This document shows, piece after piece, positions 16,459-25,336 of a DNA stretch of 32,176 bases. Made by a program: the position numbers and the translations under genes. Under the pieces are notes generated by a model. It worked only from the letters and a program-made list of their open reading frames with translations, had not been told where the DNA came from and did no database searches. Each line of letters begins with the position of its first letter. The first letter of the stretch is position 1. Source of the DNA: Nanobdellota archaeon (GTDB lineage Archaea; Nanobdellota; Nanobdellia; UBA10117; ARS21); contig JAAZYP010000004.1 in the NCBI GenBank assembly GCA_014239585.1, positions 1 to 32,176 of the forward strand, read 5' to 3'.

Positions 16459-17250
16459 CTAAATTTTTAATGCTTTTACTCTGACTAATCCACCAATTTC
16501 TTTCAAATATTTCTTTGCAGTTTTGGCAATTTCACCGCTTGTAATTACTATAACTGGCATTTTTTTCTCAATTGCGGCAGTATACGATTCAGCAATATCG
16601 GTTTTATTCAATTTTTTCTTATCTAAAATTCTAACATGAAAACGCATCGGTCCTACTGCAGATGGTGCACGGATAGTACAAGTATTATTCTCTGAATTTT
16701 CATTAATTACTTTTAAATTTCCGTTATTTAGGTATGATACTGCTCGGTCAAAAAATGAATCGAATTCTTCAGAAATAATGGGTTTTACTGGAATCAGAAC
16801 TGATTTTTTAAGTTCAATATTTGGTTTTTGAATAATTACTTCTTCTTTTGCACGTGAAATTAAATTTTTAGTGAAACTAATTACTGATTTTTTTGGTTTT
16901 TCCTTTTTACGTTGGTTTTCATCTTCTTCAATTTTACTCAGTCTCTCTGCGAACGCTTTTTGTTTATCACCAATTTCTTTGGTTTTTATGACTGGTTTTT
17001 TTGTAAATTGGCGCGGAGTCAGATTTATATCTAATTCGCTTAATCTCTTTTTGACTTGATCTTCTTGACCTTCTAAAAAATATAAATTAACTGACCCTAT
17101 CCTTTCTTCGCTTTTTTTTAATTGACCTCCGTCCACTAAATCTGAAAGATATGCATTGGCTACCAAACTATCGCCTCCTGTTTTAGAAACAATTTCTACT
17201 GGTAAAACTGGACCTGTTGATTTTACAACATCTAAAATCTTTTCTCTCAT
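16459..17250 (-). CDS. wHTH plus C-terminal restriction-endonuclease-like (Mrr-like) fold protein
   Basis: N-terminal wHTH-like region; C-terminal MRFHVRILDKKKLNKTDIAESYTAAIEKKMPVIVITSGEIAKTAKKYLKEIGGLVRVKAL resembles the late Mrr core. ATG at 17250 preferred over TTG 17256. Confidence 0.5.
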   Translation of the reverse strand: MREKILDVVKSTGPVLPVEIVSKTGGDSLVANAYLSDLVDGGQLKKSEERIGSVNLYFLEGQEDQVKKRLSELDINLTPRQFTKKPVIKTKEIGDKQKAFAERLSKIEEDENQRKKEKPKKSVISFTKNLISRAKEEVIIQKPNIELKKSVLIPVKPIISEEFDSFFDRAVSYLNNGNLKVINENSENNTCTIRAPSAVGPMRFHVRILDKKKLNKTDIAESYTAAIEKKMPVIVITSGEIAKTAKKYLKEIGGLVRVKALKI

Positions 17251-17293
17251 AATCAAGCTTCATGACTTGCTATAAAAAAATATCTGGGTTGAA

Positions 17294-18097
17294 CTATTTA
17301 GTCTTTTTTTTACGTGCATTTTCCGGATGGTGAATAACGTGTCCGTGATCTATATCTCCTAAAATTGCGTCTGCCAATTTCATTCCGCCAACAACTTCAG
17401 GTAAAATTACAATTTCTGCTCCGGCATGTTTTAGTTTAGATACGATATTTTCGTCATTTGCTCTTGCTGCAATAGTTAATTCTGGATTTAATTCTTTGGC
17501 GGTTAAAATTGTAAGTAGATTATCTCCGTCGTCTCCAATTACTGCTGCTAAAGCATGTGCGTGTATTACTCCTGCATTAGTTAATGCAGTTTCGTCATTT
17601 GCAGATCCTAAAATTGCATTAAAACCTTTACGCTTCAAAGTACTTACTCTTAATTCATCTTTATCGAGAATTACTAGTTTTTTACCTTCCTTTTTTAGCT
17701 TTTCAGCAAGATGTTCTCCGACTCGTCCACCTCCGCAGACAATATAGTGATCTTTCGTATTTTTCATGAGTGTAATATCTTTAACACCGCCGAGTTTTTT
17801 ATTCATTTCGCCTGACAAGATAAATTCTATGAATACATAAAATACATAGAATGCTAAAACTTCTCCCGCAAATGCCAAAAACACATACATTATTTTAGAT
17901 GCTAACTGTGAATTTTCTAATGTTTCTGCCTCGATATGTGTTGCAATGGATAATGAAGTCATCATTCCTTCATCGCGCGTTAAGTCTTGATCTGAAGCAA
18001 TAATTAATCCGCTAAATACGATCAGCAAAGTTAATCCAATTATTCCTGCACTTAGTCGTTGTAATACTTTAGATCTAGGAACTTCAATTTTACCCAT
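17294..18097 (-). CDS. two-TM membrane protein with TrkA-N (RCK) domain, K+-channel-like but lacking TVGYGD
   Basis: Two hydrophobic segments then HYIVCGGGRVGEHLAEKLKKEGKKLVILDKDE...GSANDETALTNAGVIHAHALAAVIGDDGDNLLTILTAKELNP. Confidence 0.85.
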   Translation of the reverse strand: MGKIEVPRSKVLQRLSAGIIGLTLLIVFSGLIIASDQDLTRDEGMMTSLSIATHIEAETLENSQLASKIMYVFLAFAGEVLAFYVFYVFIEFILSGEMNKKLGGVKDITLMKNTKDHYIVCGGGRVGEHLAEKLKKEGKKLVILDKDELRVSTLKRKGFNAILGSANDETALTNAGVIHAHALAAVIGDDGDNLLTILTAKELNPELTIAARANDENIVSKLKHAGAEIVILPEVVGGMKLADAILGDIDHGHVIHHPENARKKKTK

Positions 18098-18142
18098 TTA
18101 AGAGTTTGACCATAGAACAATAAAAATATTCTTATCAAGAAT

Positions 18143-18430
18143 TTATTTTAGAATCCAACCTTTACTAACTACATAGTTTGCTAAATCTTTACTCGGTCCA
18201 TGAGATCCCAAATATGATGCTAAACTCCACTCATGTAAATTTGTTTGAATCTCTTTATATCTTGCATTATTCATCTCAAAAATAACTGGACTTCCTAAGG
18301 TCGTTATAATTACTAAATCGTTTGATCCTGTACCAATCACGCCACCATAACTTGATCTCAAATTCATCGGTGCTGACCAGCTTCCTCCTTTAGACTTTTC
18401 TTGATTCCATGTCTTAAATTCATTTGCCAT
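18143..18430 (-). CDS. hypothetical protein, 95 aa
   Basis: ORF with TATA box about 25 nt upstream of start; no recognised domain. Confidence 0.55.
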   Translation of the reverse strand: MANEFKTWNQEKSKGGSWSAPMNLRSSYGGVIGTGSNDLVIITTLGSPVIFEMNNARYKEIQTNLHEWSLASYLGSHGPSKDLANYVVSKGWILK

Positions 18431-18502
18431 AAGCTTATTATTTGAAATTATATAGTATAACCTTTATGTTATTTTTGATCTCATATTTCTTAAAAAGGTT
18501 AA

Positions 18503-18577
<75 letters not shown>

Positions 18578-18656
18578 GGTTTTTGCTTTAATTTTGAATT
18601 TATAAGCGTTTTGATGAAAGTAATCAACCTTATAAATTTGAGCTAGTAGCAAAAGT

Positions 18657-19310
18657 ATGATTTGTGGTATTGACGAAGCCGGACGCGGACCGATAGTTGG
18701 TCCAATGGTTATGGCAGGAGTTTCGGCATCAAAAGAAAATTTAGACAAATTAAATACTCTTGGGATAAAAGATTCTAAACTTATCAAAAAGGAACGGAGA
18801 GAAGAATTATATGACGAAATAATTAATATCGTCGATGGTTATGAAATCATTTCTGTAAGCGCTCAAGAAATTGATAAATATAATTTTTCAGGAATAAATT
18901 TGAATAAAATGGAAGCATTAATTGCTGGAAAGATAATTAACAAACTTGCTCCGCGAAAAGTTTGGGTTGATTCTCCTGAGCCAGCAAATGGTGGCGCAAA
19001 ATTCGGTCATATGATTCAAGAACATTTGACGGTTGAATGCGAAATTATTGCGGAACATAAAGCTGATTTGAATTATGTTATTGCGGGTGCGGCATCAATT
19101 TTAGCCAAAGTTTATCGGGATCGAGAATTAGAAAAAATAAAAACTGAAATTGGAGTAAATATTGGTTCAGGTTATCCTCACGATCCGCTTTGTGTGGCTT
19201 ATTTGAAGGATAATTTTCGTGGTCCAATAAATAAATATTTGAGGAAGTGCTGGTCAACATACAAACGATTGGATAAACAAGAGAGTCAAACCAATTTAGA
19301 AGATTTCTAG
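18657..19310 (+). CDS. rnhB: ribonuclease HII
   Basis: MICGIDEAGRGPIVGPMVMAGV, IKDSKLIKKERREELYDEI, VIAGAASILAKVYRDRELEKI, GSGYPHDP. Confidence 0.96.
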   Translation: MICGIDEAGRGPIVGPMVMAGVSASKENLDKLNTLGIKDSKLIKKERREELYDEIINIVDGYEIISVSAQEIDKYNFSGINLNKMEALIAGKIINKLAPRKVWVDSPEPANGGAKFGHMIQEHLTVECEIIAEHKADLNYVIAGAASILAKVYRDRELEKIKTEIGVNIGSGYPHDPLCVAYLKDNFRGPINKYLRKCWSTYKRLDKQESQTNLEDF

Positions 19311-19344
19311 TAAGTCTTAAATATTCTCGTCTAGACTAATCTTT

Positions 19345-20640
19345 ATGATTAATCTTTCAAAAAGAATTCCTACTTCTGATGTTCAAAAGATAAAAATTGG
19401 AAGTGAAGTTATTGTTGCAGGTTGGGTTGAACAAAGTAAACTTCTTGGTAAACTCGCATTTTTAAAACTCAGAGATCGAGAAGGATATGTTCAAGTTGTT
19501 GCAACTTCAAATTATTCTAAAATGAAAGATTTGAATTCAATTTCGCGAGAAAGTGTTGTTTCAATTCGAGGTCGGGTTAAGAAAAGTAAGGCTCGATCTG
19601 GCGGAAAAGAATTAGAATTAATTGAATTAAATTTACTTTCAAAGGCGGCAACTCCGTTACCTATTGAATTTTTAGGGAATAAAATCGAAACTGATTTGAG
19701 TAAAAGATTAGACTATAGATATATTGATTTGAGACATCCTCAGCGATTGGCAATTTTTAAAATTCGTGCGATTATTTTATCTGCGATTCATTCATTTATG
19801 CGAGAAAGTAAATTTATTGAAATACAAACTTCAAAATTATCTGGTGCAGGTGCAGAGGGCGGTGCTGAACTATTTGAACTTCCCTATTTTGGAAAGAAAG
19901 TCGCACTGAATCAAAGTCAACAACTTTACAAACAATTGATCATGTTAAGTGGATTTGAACGAGCCTATGAAATTGGTACTAGTTACCGAGCAGAAAAATC
20001 TCATACGCATCGACATTTAACTGAATTTTGGCAATTAGATGTAGAACTATCATTCATTAATGGAATTGAAGACATTATGCGATTGCAAGAGCGGCTTCTT
20101 GTATATATTTTACGTCAAGTTAAGAAAGAAGGTAAATCTGAATTAGAATTATTGGGAAAAGAAATTACGGTTCCAAAATTGCCCTTTCCGAGAATTAATT
20201 ATTCTGATGCATGTAACCTTTTGAAAGTTAAATCTAATACGGACATTGGAACTGAATTGGAACGAAAACTTGCAAAAATAATAAAATCTAAATTCAAAAC
20301 AGATTCATTCTTTTTGACTAATTTTCCTGATGATTTTACTAAATTTTATGCTAAACATGATGAAAACATTGGAAGATATGTTGATTTAATCTACAATAGT
20401 AACGAAATTTCAAGTGGTGGTCAACGAGAACATAACTATGATATTTTAATTCAGCAAATTAAAGATAAAGGATTACGGCCTAAAGATTTTGAATTTTATA
20501 CTACGCCTTTCAAATACGGTGCTCCACCTCACGGAGGATTCGGTATGGGAATTGATCGGTTAGTCACATTCATTTTGGATTTACCTAACATTCGTGAAGG
20601 AGTATTATTCCCTCGAGATGTTGATCGAATTGGACCTTGA
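19345..20640 (+). CDS. aspS: aspartyl-tRNA synthetase, archaeal type
   Basis: OB-fold N-terminus, RYIDLRHPQRLAIFKIRAIILSAIHSFMRESKFIEIQTSKL, YEIGTSYRAEKSHTHRHLTEFWQLDVELSF, GAPPHGGFGMGIDRLVTFILDLPNIREGVLFPRD. Confidence 0.95.
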   Translation: MINLSKRIPTSDVQKIKIGSEVIVAGWVEQSKLLGKLAFLKLRDREGYVQVVATSNYSKMKDLNSISRESVVSIRGRVKKSKARSGGKELELIELNLLSKAATPLPIEFLGNKIETDLSKRLDYRYIDLRHPQRLAIFKIRAIILSAIHSFMRESKFIEIQTSKLSGAGAEGGAELFELPYFGKKVALNQSQQLYKQLIMLSGFERAYEIGTSYRAEKSHTHRHLTEFWQLDVELSFINGIEDIMRLQERLLVYILRQVKKEGKSELELLGKEITVPKLPFPRINYSDACNLLKVKSNTDIGTELERKLAKIIKSKFKTDSFFLTNFPDDFTKFYAKHDENIGRYVDLIYNSNEISSGGQREHNYDILIQQIKDKGLRPKDFEFYTTPFKYGAPPHGGFGMGIDRLVTFILDLPNIREGVLFPRDVDRIGP

Positions 20641-20680
20641 TCATCAAAGTTTTTTTATAGCTCTAAGTCGATAAACAGCC

Positions 20681-23600
20681 ATGCGTAAAACATATATCAC
20701 TAATCTGAAGCTTCGAGGATTTAAGAGTTTTAACAATCATACGAACTTGCAATTTGGTTCAGGATTTAATTGTATTGCGGGTGCAAATGGTTCAGGTAAA
20801 TCGAATGTTTTAGATGCACTTTGTTTTGTTCTTGGAAGATTGTCAACAAAGAGTATTCGTGCAGACAATTATGGTGATCTCATTTATACTAAAGATGGAA
20901 AAAGATCTAAAGGTGGATTTGTTTCGATTACTTTTGATAATAAATCTGGAATTTTTGGCATTCCTGCAGCTAAAGTTGAATTGGTTCGAGAAATTACTGC
21001 TGCAGGAAAAACAAAATATTGGTTAAATGGTAAACGTGCAACCCGAACTCAAGTTTTGGAATTACTTGAATTGAGTCAAATTCGACCAGAGGGACATAAC
21101 ATAATTTTGCAAGGAGATATTTCTTCATTCATAACTATGTCTGGAAAAGATAAACGTAAATTAATTGAGGAAATTGCGGGAATTGGTGTTTATGAACGAA
21201 AAAAAGATTCGGCATTAAAGGAATTAGGTAAAGTTGAAGTTAAGCTAAGAGATGTTCAAATTGTAATGAATGAAAAAAAGACGTATCTAAATTCGCTTGA
21301 AGATGATAAAAAAACTGCAGAAAAATATCAATCTTATCTTTCTGAAGAAAAATCTGCAAAGTCCACTGAACTAACTCTCAAACTTAAACAATCTCTGAGT
21401 AAAAAACAAACTATCAGTTCGAAACTTGAAACTGTTGAGAAAAAACGTTCTAAATTCAAATCTCAGATTGCTGAATCCACTAAGAAAATAGGATTTATTG
21501 AGACTAAAATTAACGATATCGAGGGTAGGATTGAGAAAAAGGGCGGAGAAGAACAATTAGAAATTCAAAAGGAAATTGAGAATTTGAAATTTGATATCGA
21601 AAATGGAAAATCTCTAGTTAAATCTTCAAATAACGAAATTCGTAGGATTGATGAAAGAAAAAAACAACTTGATAAAAATTTATCAAATATTTCCGGAAAA
21701 ATTAAACTCAAAAATAATGATCTCAAAGCATTAAATACTAAATTGGAAACTTTATCTTCTCGTGAAAATTCGATAAAAAAATCATTAGGTGTTTCCGGAT
21801 TATCTGCCGATGATTTGGAAGATCAAATTGATAAAAAGGAGTTAATACTTTCTGAGTTGGAATCAAAAAAATTGAGTTATACTGAGGAGAAAGCCTCATT
21901 GAAGGGGAATTTGGAAGTTTTATCTTTGAAAATTAATTCTTTGAGTGAAACATTGAAAGACGTTATAATCTTAGAAAAACGAATTGAGAAAACAAAAGAT
22001 ATCAAGAATCATTATAAAAATACAATTATTGAAATTAATTCTTTGAGCGATAGAGATTCTGAAATTTTTACCGAAATTAAGGAATTGAGGAAGAAAATGC
22101 TTGATGAAGAAAGTCAATTGACAAAACTTCAATTTGAATTGAATGCTTCTCATGATGCACTCATGCGAGATAAGGCCATTGGTGCAATATTACGATATAA
22201 AGGTAAACTTGGAGAAATTTATGGTACTGTTGCTCAATTGGGTGAAGTTGATGAAGAATATTCTACTGCATTAAAGGTCGCAGCCGGCGGTCGATTGAAG
22301 AATATTGTAGTTAAGGACGAAAGAGTTGCAATCAAATGTTTAAATTATCTACGTGAAAAAAGATTAGGTGTTGCAACTTTCTTGCCATTAAATAAATTAA
22401 ATGTTTATTCTCAAAAATCGGTTCCGCGTGGAAACGGTGTAGTTGGAATGGCTCACGATTTAATAAAGGCTGAATCTAAATTCAAAAAGGTATTTGAAAA
22501 TATTCTCGGAAATACTGTTATTTTGAATGATACTGAAACTGCAAAACGATTAGGTATCGGAAAATATCAAATGGTAACGTTGGAAGGAGATATTTTTTCA
22601 CGAAGTGGTTCTATTAGTGGTGGTTATCGACGAGAAACTAGTTTAGCTTTTTCTAAAAAAACAAACGATGACGAAATTGATAACTTGATGAAAACTGTCG
22701 ATAAGATTAGGACTAAAGTAAAATCTCTTGAAAAGGAAAGAGATGGTATAGACAAAGACTTAATTAAACTTAGAAAATTAAAATCTGAAATTGAATCTGG
22801 ACTGGGTGTTTTAACTGATCCTGAAGAAAGTTCGGCTGAACTAAAAAATCGGCTTTCCAATTTGATATCTGAACAAAAACAAAGTTCAAGTAGATTAAAA
22901 CTTATTGAAAATAATTTTGAAAAGTTGGGTGAATCTTTGCAGAAAATTAAAATCGAACGCAATAGTTTGAAATCGAAGTCTAAAGAACTCAAATTTGGAA
23001 AACAGAAAAAAGAATTAGATAAATTAGAATCCAATCGTTCAAATTTGAATGCTGAAATTGCAACAATCGAGGCAACAATCGAAAATGCACTTTTACCTGA
23101 AAATGAAAATATATCTAAAGTTATTCGAGAATTAGAAAAAGAAAAAGTTGAATTTAATACTCAAATAAAAAATGAAGCTGAGAATGTGAAAATTAAATCT
23201 TCTCGATTAAGGAATATGGAACAAACTGAAAAGGAATTTTATGGGCAACTAAAAAAATTATTTAATGAAAAAAATAAATTTGGAGATTTGCTGAAACGAG
23301 AACATGTTTCAATCAGACAGATTGAAATGGGCGGCCTTGGTGAAAATGAAGAATTTAATTCATTAAATATTGCAATTGCTAAAATTGATTCGGAATTATC
23401 TTCAGTTAAGGAAGAAATTGAACCTTATTCTAATATCAAAACTTTACCCTTTTTGAAAACAATACAAGCTGCTAAACAAAAACAGGCCGAAATGCGAAAT
23501 AAGGTTAATTTGCTTGGGAACGTTAATATGAAGGCTTTGGAAATTTATGAGGATGTTCGAAAAGAATGGGAAAAACTAAATTGGCGAGTAACTAAATTAG

Positions 23601-24106
23601 ACACTGAACGGCAATCAATTGCAGATGTAATTAATGCAATTGAATCTAAGAAGAAACATGTTTTCATGGATACATTTAACAAAATTTCAACTAATTTTTC
23701 AAGAATTTATTCAAATATTAACAATGATCTAGTTAAGGGTGACGTTGTACTTGAAAATAAAGAAAATCCGTTTGATGGCGGTGTTATGATCAAAGTCATA
23801 AAACCTGGTGCAAATTCATTAACTGCTCTATCTGGTGGTGAACGAGCAATGGTCGCAATTTCATTTCTATTTGCAATTGCTGAATTTAATCCGTCACCCT
23901 TCTATTTATTAGACGAAATTGATGCGCCATTAGATGGAGTTAATGTAACAAAAATGGCTGAATTACTTAAAGAATATGCTAAGAACTCTCAATTGATAAT
24001 TATTTCACATAAAGATTCAGTTATGTCTTCCGCAGAATTATTACATGGAATTTGGATGAATAAAAAACGGGGTGAATCGTTTATCAGCAGTATGAAAGTT
24101 AAATGA
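20681..24106 (+). CDS. smc: chromosome segregation ATPase SMC
   Basis: Walker A GANGSGKSN, long coiled coils, hinge LGEIYGTVAQLGEVDEEYSTALKVAAGGRLKNIVV, signature LSGGERAMVAISFLFAI, Walker B YLLDEIDAPLD. Confidence 0.97.
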   Translation: MRKTYITNLKLRGFKSFNNHTNLQFGSGFNCIAGANGSGKSNVLDALCFVLGRLSTKSIRADNYGDLIYTKDGKRSKGGFVSITFDNKSGIFGIPAAKVELVREITAAGKTKYWLNGKRATRTQVLELLELSQIRPEGHNIILQGDISSFITMSGKDKRKLIEEIAGIGVYERKKDSALKELGKVEVKLRDVQIVMNEKKTYLNSLEDDKKTAEKYQSYLSEEKSAKSTELTLKLKQSLSKKQTISSKLETVEKKRSKFKSQIAESTKKIGFIETKINDIEGRIEKKGGEEQLEIQKEIENLKFDIENGKSLVKSSNNEIRRIDERKKQLDKNLSNISGKIKLKNNDLKALNTKLETLSSRENSIKKSLGVSGLSADDLEDQIDKKELILSELESKKLSYTEEKASLKGNLEVLSLKINSLSETLKDVIILEKRIEKTKDIKNHYKNTIIEINSLSDRDSEIFTEIKELRKKMLDEESQLTKLQFELNASHDALMRDKAIGAILRYKGKLGEIYGTVAQLGEVDEEYSTALKVAAGGRLKNIVVKDERVAIKCLNYLREKRLGVATFLPLNKLNVYSQKSVPRGNGVVGMAHDLIKAESKFKKVFENILGNTVILNDTETAKRLGIGKYQMVTLEGDIFSRSGSISGGYRRETSLAFSKKTNDDEIDNLMKTVDKIRTKVKSLEKERDGIDKDLIKLRKLKSEIESGLGVLTDPEESSAELKNRLSNLISEQKQSSSRLKLIENNFEKLGESLQKIKIERNSLKSKSKELKFGKQKKELDKLESNRSNLNAEIATIEATIENALLPENENISKVIRELEKEKVEFNTQIKNEAENVKIKSSRLRNMEQTEKEFYGQLKKLFNEKNKFGDLLKREHVSIRQIEMGGLGENEEFNSLNIAIAKIDSELSSVKEEIEPYSNIKTLPFLKTIQAAKQKQAEMRNKVNLLGNVNMKALEIYEDVRKEWEKLNWRVTKLDTERQSIADVINAIESKKKHVFMDTFNKISTNFSRIYSNINNDLVKGDVVLENKENPFDGGVMIKVIKPGANSLTALSGGERAMVAISFLFAIAEFNPSPFYLLDEIDAPLDGVNVTKMAELLKEYAKNSQLIIISHKDSVMSSAELLHGIWMNKKRGESFISSMKVK

Positions 24107-24879
24107 TGGGAACTAAAAAAATATATGATGCAATCTTTTCTGAAGACGATATTAAATGGCAGTCTATAATCTACGAATTAATCCGAAATAAAAAGGTTGA
24201 TCCTTGGGATATTGATTTAAGTAAATTTTCAGAAGAATATCTGGCAACAATTTCTAAATTAAAAAATTTGAATTTTAGAATTTCAGGTAAAGTTGTTTTT
24301 GCTGCAGCATTAATGTTAAAGATAAAAACTAATCATCTCGGTCTTGAAGATTTTATTTTATTAACGAATGATGAGGATGAACTTCCTGAAGAAGAATTTG
24401 AATATGGTGAAGATGAATATATCGATCCAGATGAACGAAAGATAATGGATCTTGCAAAACACATTCGACATAATACTAAAAAGAAATATTTAATTGAGCC
24501 GCGAACAGTTAGACCCAGAAACAGAAAGGTTACAGTTGTGGAATTGATGAGTGCATTAAAAAAGGCAATTGAGGTTGATAAACGTAGAGAAGTCAGAAGA
24601 GTTAGACTTGATCCAGAAATTGCTCCAGAAGATATATTTGTTTCTAAAAAGGACTTACTTACTGATCGAATTAAATTATTGGATAAAAAAATAATTGAGA
24701 TATTTGGTAAAACTAAAGCAAAAATTTTATTTGAACATTTATTAGATACGGGTGATGAGAACGATCGAGTTCAAACATTTTTACCAATTTTACACTTAGC
24801 AAATAGTGGTAAATTAAATATTCATCAAGAAAAAGCATTTGAAAATATATATTTGGAGGTTCTACGTGGACGAAATTAA
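24103..24879 (+). CDS. scpA: segregation and condensation protein A (kleisin)
   Basis: IIYELIRNKKVDPWDIDLSKFSEEYL, VFAAALMLKIKTNHL; ATGA overlap with smc. Confidence 0.93.
   Translation: MMGTKKIYDAIFSEDDIKWQSIIYELIRNKKVDPWDIDLSKFSEEYLATISKLKNLNFRISGKVVFAAALMLKIKTNHLGLEDFILLTNDEDELPEEEFEYGEDEYIDPDERKIMDLAKHIRHNTKKKYLIEPRTVRPRNRKVTVVELMSALKKAIEVDKRREVRRVRLDPEIAPEDIFVSKKDLLTDRIKLLDKKIIEIFGKTKAKILFEHLLDTGDENDRVQTFLPILHLANSGKLNIHQEKAFENIYLEVLRGRN
24855..24860 (+). promoter_or_regulatory. Shine-Dalgarno GGAGGT for scpB
   Basis: 5 nt upstream of GTG at 24866, embedded in the scpA 3' end. Confidence 0.65.
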
Positions 24880-25336
24880 GGGTCAAATTGAAGCGTTATT
24901 ACACTGTAGACCTAAAGGTTTGACTTTAGCAGAATTATCAAATCATTCGGGAGTTTCATCTAAAGGATTGCTAAAACGATTATTGAATGAACTTCAAGAA
25001 GATTATTCTGAACGGATTAGTGGATTGAAAATAATAAATCGAGATAATCATTGGCGAATGACCGTTAAAGATGAACATATTGAAACAGTTCAAGAAATTG
25101 CGCGTCCCGAAATAAGTAAAGCTGTTCTTGAAACTTTAGCTTATATTGCTCATAAAAAAAGTATTAGGCAAGCAGATGTTGTTCGAATTCGCAGCAATAA
25201 AGCATATGGACATATTAATGAATTACTTGAGAAAGGATTCCTTGAAGCTAAAAAAGATGGTGCAAGTAAAAAATTATGTCCTACCCGAAAGTTTTATGAG
25301 TATTTCAAACTTACAGAAGATCAATCGTTAGAATGA
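24866..25336 (+). CDS. scpB: segregation and condensation protein B
   Basis: VDEIKGQIEALLHCRPKGLTLAELSNHSGVS, ISKAVLETLAYIAHKKSIRQADVVRIRSNKAYGHINELLEKGFLE. GTG start at 24866 preferred over 24839. Confidence 0.92.
   Translation: MDEIKGQIEALLHCRPKGLTLAELSNHSGVSSKGLLKRLLNELQEDYSERISGLKIINRDNHWRMTVKDEHIETVQEIARPEISKAVLETLAYIAHKKSIRQADVVRIRSNKAYGHINELLEKGFLEAKKDGASKKLCPTRKFYEYFKLTEDQSLE

Noticed and set aside
22624-23034. 136-aa minus-strand ORF
   Set aside because: Antisense to the smc coiled coil; Ser/Phe/Leu-rich shadow ORF.
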